Below are positions 1-6,047 of a DNA stretch of 10,597 nucleotides, in pieces. Positions within the stretch are counted from its first letter, which is position 1, and each line of letters starts with the position of its first letter. The stretch lies in the NCBI GenBank assembly GCA_937892025.1, contig CALAVA010000242.1, forward strand, positions 1 to 10,597, given 5' to 3'. The notes beneath the pieces are model-generated. The model did no database searches. It had not been told where the DNA came from and saw only the letters and a program-made list of their open reading frames with translations. Made by a program: the position numbers and the translations under genes. This stretch comes from an uncultured Bacteroidales bacterium (lineage in GTDB: Bacteria; Bacteroidota; Bacteroidia; Bacteroidales; WCHB1-69).

Positions 1-211
1 CTTCTTTTAACCATGCCATTTGATTTGTCGTTTTTCGCTCTGCACAAAAATTAATCAATGTCATCGGTTGCAAGAGATTATTATTTTTGGATTTAGAATT
101 TTTGAACATGACATAGGCATTTGTCCCTGATTCAGAATATATTTTTACAATATTCTTATTATCAGTATGTTGTATTTTGTTAAGAACAATACCTCTACTT
201 TTTTCTATCAT
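1..211 (-). CDS. recO: DNA repair protein RecO, N-terminal part (gene runs off the window)
   Basis: This is the first 70 codons of an open frame that starts at an ATG (209-211) and leaves the window at base 1. The translation begins MIEKSRGIVLNKIQHTDNKN and continues with IVKIYSESGTNAYVM. This is the pattern of the RecO N-terminal OB-fold: a conserved K-[ST]-RGIVL start, then a strand with a YSE/YTE segment, and later a LLQPMTLI stretch matching the usual LFQPLSLL. RecO works with RecR to load RecA onto SSB-coated single-stranded DNA in the RecFOR pathway. The C-terminal helical and zinc-binding parts are outside the window. The start lies 13 bases after the era stop, so the gene is probably co-transcribed with era. 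No strong ribosome binding site is visible. Identity rests on the N-terminal pattern only. Confidence 0.85.
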   Translation of the reverse strand, partial: MIEKSRGIVLNKIQHTDNKNIVKIYSESGTNAYVMFKNSKSKNNNLLQPMTLINFCAERKTTNQMAWLKE

Positions 212-224
212 TGTTCAGTTGTTG

Positions 225-1127
225 TTAAAATCCATAACCAAAGCGTTTTAAACGATTATCATCGTTTCGCCAATCTTTTTGCACTTTGACACTCAAACCT
301 AAAAAGACTTTTTTTTCAATAAATTGTTCTATTTCTAATCTGGAAACTGTTCCTAATTCCTTTATTTTCATGCCATTATGACCTATAATGATACTTTTTT
401 GACTTTCTCTTTCCACGTAAACAATAGCCTCTATACGAGTAATATCTTTCTCTTCTTTAAATGAAACAACTTCTATTTCAACGCTATACGGAATTTCCTT
501 TTGATAAAGTAAAAGGATTTTTTCTCGAATGATTTCCGATACAAAAAAACGCATAGACCTATCTGTCAATTCATCTTTAGGAAAATAGGGTGGAGAATAG
601 GGCAATAAATTGATTATCTTTTCGACAATAGTGTCTATATTTTCTCCATTTAATGCTGAAATACAACAAGTTTCAGTTGGCTGAATCAATTCTTGCCAAA
701 ACGAGCGACTTTGCTCAATTTGTTCTTGTGAGGCCTTGTCTATTTTATTTAAAATCAATATAATAGGCGTTTTAGAAACACTCACTTTATCCAAAATACT
801 TTGATGATGTTTTGTTTCTCCCACCTCAACCATATAAAGCAAAATATCGCTATCTTGCAAAGCGGTTTCCACATACTGCATCATATATTCTTGCATTTTA
901 TAATTTGGTTCTAAAACCCCGGGTGTATCAGAATAGACAATCTGAAAATCCTCACCATTGACAATTCCCATAATTCGGTGTCGTGTTGTTTGTGCTTTTG
1001 CGGTAATGATAGACAGACGTTCTCCAACCAACTTGTTCATCAAAGTGGATTTTCCCACATTGGGATTTCCTAAAATACTGACAAATCCGGCTTTATGATT
1101 TTTCTCTTCAGTATTTATGTCTTTCAT
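225..1127 (-). CDS. era: GTPase Era, 16S rRNA-binding ribosome assembly factor
   Basis: Era binds the 3' end of 16S rRNA and helps mature the 30S subunit. The 300-residue protein has the full family layout. The GTPase domain shows G1 GNPNVGKST (20-28), the QTT switch I region (46-48), G3 DTPG (67-70), G4 NKID (127-130) and G5 SAL (157-159). The C-terminal KH domain has the RNA-binding loop GHNGMKIKELG (249-259) and a basic end with KDWRND. Length is normal for Era. I chose the ATG at 1125-1127. A start six bases upstream would be TTG and would overlap guaD. Only two bases separate this ATG from the guaD stop, and recO follows after 13 bases, so translation is probably coupled. Era next to recO is a known bacterial neighbourhood. 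Nothing in the sequence suggests loss of function. Confidence 0.96.
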   Translation of the reverse strand: MKDINTEEKNHKAGFVSILGNPNVGKSTLMNKLVGERLSIITAKAQTTRHRIMGIVNGEDFQIVYSDTPGVLEPNYKMQEYMMQYVETALQDSDILLYMVEVGETKHHQSILDKVSVSKTPIILILNKIDKASQEQIEQSRSFWQELIQPTETCCISALNGENIDTIVEKIINLLPYSPPYFPKDELTDRSMRFFVSEIIREKILLLYQKEIPYSVEIEVVSFKEEKDITRIEAIVYVERESQKSIIIGHNGMKIKELGTVSRLEIEQFIEKKVFLGLSVKVQKDWRNDDNRLKRFGYGF

Positions 1128-1129
1128 AA

Positions 1130-1612
1130 TCAATATTTTATTTTATTTTCTAAAGCCTTCCATTGTTCAAAGGGAGAGTTAGCAGATTCTATTTCAATGT
1201 GTTGTGTTTTTAGATAACGTTTATCATACTCCAAGTTCATTTCTTGATAAATGAAATCGTCATCAAAATCAGCAGCGGCGGCTTGTTTTTTATCAGCGGC
1301 AAAAACCAATCGTTGTGGGCGAGCCCAATAAATAGCCCCTAAACACATCGGACAAGGCTCACAACTAGAATAAATAGTACATCCTTCTAACTGAAAATGA
1401 TTCAAATTATTGCACGCTTTTCTAATTGCTGTTATTTCAGCATGGGCAGTCGGGTCTTGGGTAGAAGTAACCAAATTGGTGCCTTCCGCTATAATTTGAT
1501 TGTTTTTAACTATTAAGGCAGCAAAAGGACCTCCCTTGCCGACATGGATATTTTCCAAAGCCAACTGAATGGTTTTTTGCAGAAAATATTTATCAATTTC
1601 TTTTTGTGTCAT
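1130..1612 (-). CDS. guaD: Guanine deaminase, CDA-fold (GuaD type)
   Basis: The predicted reaction is guanine + H2O to xanthine + NH3, a cytoplasmic step in purine salvage or catabolism. The 160-residue protein has the cytidine deaminase-fold zinc site. H57 in the HAE motif binds zinc, E59 is the proton shuttle, and C87 and C90 in PCPMC complete the site. GuaD is favoured over the tRNA deaminase TadA because the body closely follows the Bacillus subtilis enzyme: GGPF near the N-terminus, DPTAHAE, AIRKAC, CLGAIYWARP, the C-terminal FDDDFIYQE segment, and SPFEQW near the end. That C-terminal part is swapped between subunits in known structures. I chose the ATG at 1610-1612. A longer frame would begin with TTG at 1636. 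The start overlaps the end of the phosphatase gene by 20 bases, and era begins two bases after the stop. Substrate is inferred from similarity; another purine base is possible. Confidence 0.88.
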   Translation of the reverse strand: MTQKEIDKYFLQKTIQLALENIHVGKGGPFAALIVKNNQIIAEGTNLVTSTQDPTAHAEITAIRKACNNLNHFQLEGCTIYSSCEPCPMCLGAIYWARPQRLVFAADKKQAAAADFDDDFIYQEMNLEYDKRYLKTQHIEIESANSPFEQWKALENKIKY

Positions 1613-2369
1613 TCTTTTGTTTTGCTTTTGGAGCAACTTTATTGTTTTTCAAACGCTGAAATTCGAGTTGTGCTTGGTGCAGTTGATTGAGAAAATCCGT
1701 ATTAGTATGCAAGCGAGCGACACCGATAGAGGCTCCCAAACGACTGGCATCTACATCACTTTGCCAATGTGCCCCTGTTATAACCCTACTTTCTCCATAC
1801 ATAAAACCACGTGCCATAATAGTGTCTGCGTTCATTGGATTTATTTCACTCAACAACAATGCCACCGACCAACCTCGCATAGAATGTCCTGAAGGATAAG
1901 ATCCTTCATTACGCAAATACACTTCTTCTTCTTCCGTTAATAAATGCTCTTGAAAGCGGACAAAAGGGCGTTTTCGCATATAAAAAGCCTTAGGTGCTAC
2001 TCTCATTTGATCTACGGTAGCAACACCGTTCACTAAAAATTTATAGATTTCTGGACTGTTTTGCAAGGATATTTCCACACCAAAAGGCACAGCAAATTCT
2101 GCAAAAAGGCTATCCAAATTCCATACAGCATCTCGTTTAACAATAGCTGCACGTGCAGAATCTAAACGTTGGCTTTTGCCCCACATATAACGCATAATAT
2201 CATTAGCAAACTCTGCACTATTAGTATCTGGAGGAGCAGGTAAACATTTAAGCAAATTGGGCATTTCATCTGTTTTAAAAAACAAAGTCGGTTGCCATGT
2301 TTGAGTTTGCGAATGCACAATGCCACACCACAAAAAAGCAATTATTACCAACAAAATTTTATTATTCAT
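1593..2369 (-). CDS. Secreted class A nonspecific acid phosphatase (PAP2 superfamily)
   Basis: This is a predicted periplasmic phosphomonoesterase of the PhoN/PhoC type. Such enzymes release phosphate from nucleotides and other organic phosphates. From the ATG at 2367-2369 the protein has 258 residues. It starts with a short signal peptide: a hydrophobic ILLVIIAFLWCGIV core and likely cleavage near residue 20 (HS/Q). The three-part phosphatase signature is complete: KX6RP at 127-135, GSYPSGHS at 157-163 with PSGH at 159-162, and SRX5HX3D at 194-205 (S194, R195, H201, D205). GSYPSGH is typical of class A enzymes. An upstream TTG at 2450 would add 27 residues and bury the signal peptide, so I reject it. 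AGGAAAAG just before the ATG is a plausible ribosome binding site. The gene begins 89 bases after the thioesterase, and its lysine-rich tail overlaps guaD by 20 bases. Substrate preference cannot be read from the sequence. Confidence 0.9.
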   Translation of the reverse strand: MNNKILLVIIAFLWCGIVHSQTQTWQPTLFFKTDEMPNLLKCLPAPPDTNSAEFANDIMRYMWGKSQRLDSARAAIVKRDAVWNLDSLFAEFAVPFGVEISLQNSPEIYKFLVNGVATVDQMRVAPKAFYMRKRPFVRFQEHLLTEEEEVYLRNEGSYPSGHSMRGWSVALLLSEINPMNADTIMARGFMYGESRVITGAHWQSDVDASRLGASIGVARLHTNTDFLNQLHQAQLEFQRLKNNKVAPKAKQKNDTKRN

Positions 2370-2458
2370 TCTTTTCCTTTTTTTATATTTAACTAAAAAC
2401 ACGATTGCTTTTCTATTCTTATTCTCAACAACTGAAATAATATTGTCCAATATATAGA

Positions 2459-2896
2459 CTAAATTTGTTCAAAGGCTTTTACCAATTCTTTAAAATGGCT
2501 ATCAATAACTTGCGAACAATCATGCTGATGGTCATATCCAGAAAGGACAGAAAAACAAGTACAATAGCACTTATTTTCATCTTGTTCATCTACAATCCGT
2601 TGCAGCATTTTAAGACTTTTATTTCCAAAATCAACAATTTTTGTTTCAACTATTATTTTACTTTGAAAACGCACAGAGGCAAAAAAGTCATATTCAGTAT
2701 GTACTAAAACCAAATCAAGGGTTGTTAGATTCACATTTCCTGTAACTTGCTTAAGATAATTCAATCTACCCAAATCAAAATAAGCAGACAAGACCCCATT
2801 ATTGACATGATTGAACGTGTCAAGGTCAGTCATTCTAATTTGAATAGGGAGTTTGCTTTTAAAGGTATAATCTTGAATATTTGTTTTATCTAACAT
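2459..2896 (-). CDS. Acyl-CoA thioesterase, 4HBT hotdog family (YbgC/FadM-like)
   Basis: This is a small cytoplasmic hotdog-fold protein expected to hydrolyse acyl-CoA or acyl-carrier thioesters. With the ATG at 2894-2896 it has 145 residues, normal for single-domain family members. The family motif is at residues 21-33 (R-M-T-D-L-D-T-F-N-H-V-N-N). It matches the RxxDxDxxGHVNN pattern of FadM/YbaW-like enzymes, with D26 the likely catalytic aspartate, and is followed by the helix with AYFDLGRLNYL. A GTG at 2908 would add four residues and overlap nrdJ by eight bases. I prefer the ATG, which leaves a four-base gap, but no ribosome binding site decides the matter. The gene is almost certainly translated from the nrdJ transcript. 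The true substrate is unknown, and nothing links it to nucleotide reduction beyond its position. Confidence 0.8.
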   Translation of the reverse strand: MLDKTNIQDYTFKSKLPIQIRMTDLDTFNHVNNGVLSAYFDLGRLNYLKQVTGNVNLTTLDLVLVHTEYDFFASVRFQSKIIVETKIVDFGNKSLKMLQRIVDEQDENKCYCTCFSVLSGYDHQHDCSQVIDSHFKELVKAFEQI

Positions 2897-2900
2897 CACA

Positions 2901-5756
2901 TCAACCACATTTGGAATGTCCGCAGTTCATACAAGTGGCACAGCCGTCTTTATAAACAAGGGTCTCTTGCCCACATTCCGGACAGGCTTGTTTTATCTTT
3001 GTACCATCTTTTATATAATTTTTCAAAGCCCTACTAACCCCATTTTTCCAAGTCATGATATTGTCATCATCAAATCGCAGTTTTGAAACAAGGTTCACGA
3101 CATTTGGTAATGGCATACCATGGCGTAGAATACCAGAAATTAGTTTTGCATAGTTCCAATATTCTTCGTTAAACATTCTTGACAATCCGCAAACGGTTCC
3201 TTCATATCCATCATTATCTTTAAACAAAAAGTCATATCTTGCGGGTTCTTTTCCTATTTTTACTCTTTTTACCCAACCTTTTTTGATTGCAGGGTGCAAA
3301 TAAAAAGCATCGGCTTTTCCTGTGAAGATTTCATAAGGTCTATTGTTGACTAATCCCACAACGGCAATCCATTCTTCTTCTCTATTACGGAAACGAATGA
3401 CATCCGCTTCTATAATTTCAGGGCGTTGAGGAGCAATACTTTCTCCAAAATCAATAGTTGTTTTTTCTGTTGTAGATTTTTCCTTATTGCTAACGATAAC
3501 GCCATCACGAGAACCTTCTCTATAAATGGTCATACCCTTACAACCGCATTCCCACGCTGTTTTGTAAATTTCACTTACAATGGCTTCAGTAGCATTTTCT
3601 GGAATATTAACGGTTACGCTAATTGAATGATCTACCCATTTTTGAACAGCTCCTTGCATTTTCACTTTCATTGTCCAATCAATATCATAAGCCGTTGCTT
3701 TATTATAGGGCGATTGAGCGATAATCTTATTAAGTTCATCCGTTTTCATGTTTTCAAGTTGTTCCTTAGTATAACCTTTTGTTTTTGCCCATATTACAAA
3801 TTTAGGATGGAGTACTTGATATTCTTCAAACGAATCACCATTTTTATCCACAAAAGCAACTCTAACATTATTATCGTTAGGATTTACCTTTCTTCTACGA
3901 GTGTAGGCAATCATAAATACAGGTTCTATTCCTGATGTTGTTTGTGTGCATAAGCTGACGCTTCCTGTAGGAGCCACTGTCAGCAAAGCGATATTACGTC
4001 TTCCGTATAAACACATATCTTGATAAAGTACAGGGTCTGCCTCACGGATACGTCTAATAAACGGATTGTTTATTTCTTTTTCTGTATTATAAATAGAAAA
4101 TTTTCCTCTTTCTTTTGCCAACTCTACAGAAGAGCGATAGGCGGCAAGAGCCAATTGCTTGTGTACTTCTGTAGAAAAGGCAATGGCATCTTCTGAACCA
4201 TAACGGATATTCATAGCAGCCAACATATCTCCTTCTGCTGTGATACCCAAACCCGTTCTTCTTCCACGTGCGGATTTGTCTTTTATTTTTTTCCACAAAT
4301 CCATTTCTACTCGTTTAAGATGTTCTGCTTCAGGGTCTTTGGCTATCTTTTCCAAAATTTTATCAATTTTTTCCATTTCCAAATCCACAAGGTCATCCAT
4401 AAGACGTTGTGCAATAGCAACATGAGATTTAAACTTATCAAAATTGAAAGTTGCCTCTGGCGTAAAAGGATTATCTACATAACTATACAAATTGATGGCA
4501 GTCAATCGACAACTATCGTATGGACAAAGAGGAATTTCACCACAAGGATTTGTAGATACGCTTTCAAAACCGTGTTCAAAATAGCAATCTGGAATGGATT
4601 CATTGTGTATGGTATCCCAAAACAACACACCTGGTTCTGCCGATTTCCACGCATTATGAATAATTTTATCCCATAATTTTCGAGCATCTACCTCTTTTTT
4701 CACCAACGGATTATGAGCATTTATCGGATATTGTTGCACGTATGGTGTTCCATTCTTAACGCAACGCATAAATTCATCATCAATTTTAACAGAGATATTG
4801 GCACCTGTAATTTTCCCTTGTTCCAGTTTTGCATCAATAAAACTTTCTGCATCAGGATGTTTTATTGAAATACTTAACATAAGGGCACCTCTACGACCGC
4901 CTTGAGCAACCTCTCGTGTAGAATTGGAATAGCGTTCCATAAAAGGCACTATTCCCGTAGAAGTTAATGCACTATTGTGAACCAAACTACCTTCTGGGCG
5001 GATATGGGACAAATCGTGTCCAACTCCACCACGCCTTTTCATCAGTTGAACTTGTTCTTCATCTATTTTCATAATAGCACCATAAGAATCTGCATTGTTG
5101 CCATTACCTATCACAAAACAATTTGACAATGATGCTATTTGATATGAATTACCGATGCCAAACATAGGACTTCCCTGCGGAACAATATATTGAAAATTTT
5201 TGAGTAATTGATTGATTTGTACTTCTTCTAATGGATTAGGATATTTTTGTTCAATTCGGGCAAATTCACTAGAAAGACGCCTGTGCATATCGTCTGGCGT
5301 AAGTTCACACAAATTGCCTTCCATATCACGCAAAGCATATTTGTTCATCCAAACATTAGCAACCATCGTATCACCATCAAAATATTTGGTTGCCTCTTCT
5401 AAAACTTCTTCGGCAGTATATCTTTTGTCGGAAGAATAGACCATTCTGTTATAAAATTTCTCATTAGAATTATCTTCTTCTATTATAGGCTGTTCCTTTT
5501 GAGGGGCTGTTGTTTGCACAGCATCTACAGATGTTGGTTCTGGAGTAGAAACAGCATGTGTTGGCTCAACCTCTGGCATAACCGTATGATGAATGGTGGC
5601 GGTTCCCTTAGGGCGGGTTGCCTTTCTTGCAGTCAATAGACTTTCTGCCATTTTATCAACAGACAACGTGTCATTTTTTGAAGAAAAAATACTCAAAGTG
5701 TCTTTTGTGTCATCTTCATGACTACTTAATCCAAAAAGATCTCTAAAAAAATCCAT
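2901..5756 (-). CDS. nrdJ: Adenosylcobalamin-dependent (class II) ribonucleotide reductase
   Basis: NrdJ makes deoxyribonucleotides using a thiyl radical generated from coenzyme B12, with or without oxygen. From the ATG at 5754-5756 the protein has 951 residues. Residues 1 to about 100 form a polar, P/T/E-rich extension with no recognised domain. The conserved reductase begins near YTAEEVLEE (residue 113). Active-site elements are present: C213 in LSNCFVIG (first redox cysteine); NPCGEIPL with thiyl-radical C405 and E407; C416 eleven residues later (redox partner); and APTGSVSLCTQTTSGIEPVF in the barrel. A TSCPD-like C-terminal domain follows. It ends in a cysteine-rich tail (CPEC, then CATCMNC and a final KCG) that carries zinc and redox cysteines in this family. 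I see no N-terminal ATP-cone. An upstream TTG (5789) would add 11 residues, but the ATG is better. A Bacteroides-type promoter lies about 115 bases upstream. No separate small subunit is present, as expected for class II. Confidence 0.96.
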   Translation of the reverse strand: MDFFRDLFGLSSHEDDTKDTLSIFSSKNDTLSVDKMAESLLTARKATRPKGTATIHHTVMPEVEPTHAVSTPEPTSVDAVQTTAPQKEQPIIEEDNSNEKFYNRMVYSSDKRYTAEEVLEEATKYFDGDTMVANVWMNKYALRDMEGNLCELTPDDMHRRLSSEFARIEQKYPNPLEEVQINQLLKNFQYIVPQGSPMFGIGNSYQIASLSNCFVIGNGNNADSYGAIMKIDEEQVQLMKRRGGVGHDLSHIRPEGSLVHNSALTSTGIVPFMERYSNSTREVAQGGRRGALMLSISIKHPDAESFIDAKLEQGKITGANISVKIDDEFMRCVKNGTPYVQQYPINAHNPLVKKEVDARKLWDKIIHNAWKSAEPGVLFWDTIHNESIPDCYFEHGFESVSTNPCGEIPLCPYDSCRLTAINLYSYVDNPFTPEATFNFDKFKSHVAIAQRLMDDLVDLEMEKIDKILEKIAKDPEAEHLKRVEMDLWKKIKDKSARGRRTGLGITAEGDMLAAMNIRYGSEDAIAFSTEVHKQLALAAYRSSVELAKERGKFSIYNTEKEINNPFIRRIREADPVLYQDMCLYGRRNIALLTVAPTGSVSLCTQTTSGIEPVFMIAYTRRRKVNPNDNNVRVAFVDKNGDSFEEYQVLHPKFVIWAKTKGYTKEQLENMKTDELNKIIAQSPYNKATAYDIDWTMKVKMQGAVQKWVDHSISVTVNIPENATEAIVSEIYKTAWECGCKGMTIYREGSRDGVIVSNKEKSTTEKTTIDFGESIAPQRPEIIEADVIRFRNREEEWIAVVGLVNNRPYEIFTGKADAFYLHPAIKKGWVKRVKIGKEPARYDFLFKDNDGYEGTVCGLSRMFNEEYWNYAKLISGILRHGMPLPNVVNLVSKLRFDDDNIMTWKNGVSRALKNYIKDGTKIKQACPECGQETLVYKDGCATCMNCGHSKCG

Positions 5757-5872
5757 GTACAAATTACTCGTTTTGTTATAAAAAATCAAAAAAAATATTC
5801 AATATGAAAATTTAGAATACAACTATTTTTCAGTAGATTACTAATAATATAGTGTATTCATAAATACCTTTG

Positions 5873-5904
5873 CAAAGATAACAGACTTTTGTTGTCATTT
5901 CAAA
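5873..5904 (-). promoter_or_regulatory. Bacteroidota sigma-70-type promoter of nrdJ
   Basis: Read on the minus strand, the site is TTTG (5901-5904), then 20 bases, then TATCTTTG (5873-5880). This matches the published Bacteroides pattern of a -33 TTTG and a -7 TAnnTTTG, with normal spacing. The start of transcription would fall near 5866-5870, giving a leader of about 110 bases before the nrdJ ATG. The leader is AT-rich and shows none of the conserved elements of a cobalamin riboswitch. This is the only strong match to the pattern that I found in a non-coding stretch of the window. Confidence 0.65.
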
Positions 5905-5930
5905 ATTTCAACAAGAAATAATTAACAAAT

Positions 5931-5964
5931 TATAGTTATTATCCTAAGAATATAATTAACTATA
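5931..5964. repeat. AT-rich inverted repeat between the glycosyltransferase gene and nrdJ
   Basis: TATAGTTA (5931-5938) pairs exactly with TAACTATA (5957-5964). The stem can be extended by four more pairs (TTAT with ATAA) past a single unpaired T, leaving a nine-base loop. It lies 27 bases upstream of the nrdJ -33 element and about 84 bases after the stop of the glycosyltransferase. It could be part of a weak terminator or a regulatory dyad. The stem is almost all A:T and may be chance in such AT-rich sequence. Confidence 0.3.
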
Positions 5965-5967
5965 TGT

Positions 5968-6012
5968 CAATATTTTAATTTTTAAATTTTCACAAAAAAA
6001 AGTAAAATATTG
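5968..6012. repeat. Second AT-rich inverted repeat, possible weak terminator of the glycosyltransferase gene
   Basis: CAATATTTTA (5968-5977) and TAAAATATTG (6003-6012) form a perfect 10-bp inverted repeat around a 25-base loop. The loop itself contains an A/T-rich pair of runs that could lengthen the stem. It begins 36 bases after the glycosyltransferase stop codon. It lacks the GC-rich stem and clean T-run of a classical intrinsic terminator, so the terminator role is only a suggestion from position. Confidence 0.3.
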
Positions 6013-6047
6013 GCAATTATCCGTAATAAAAAACAAAAAACATTGAT

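Noticed and set aside
1130..1636. tRNA adenosine deaminase TadA as the identity of the deaminase
   Set aside because: The zinc site fits both, but FDDDFIYQE, SPFEQW and the overall sequence follow guanine deaminase instead.
1569..1892. Plus-strand open frame opposite guaD and the phosphatase
   Set aside because: It is antisense to two well-supported genes, has no recognisable domain and no promoter. The same holds for the other plus-strand frames at 2465-2707, 3627-3935, 4320-4676 and 7848-8150.
2440..2453. Short dyad ATATTG-TC-CAATAT between the thioesterase and the phosphatase as an operator
   Set aside because: Six-base arms of mostly A/T are expected by chance here, and no promoter pattern lies next to it.
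2370..2458. A separate promoter for the acid phosphatase in the 89-base gap
   Set aside because: No TAnnTTTG with a TTTG at the right distance was found. Transcription from the nrdJ promoter remains the simpler view.
5757..5789. Longer NrdJ with 11 extra residues
   Set aside because: The upstream start would be TTG and the added residues are not family-like; the ATG at 5754-5756 is preferred. TTG or GTG extensions of the other genes were judged in the same way.
5757..5872. Possible cobalamin riboswitch in the nrdJ leader, since the enzyme needs B12
   Set aside because: The leader is only about 110 bases, very AT-rich, and lacks the conserved B12-box and the paired GC-rich core.
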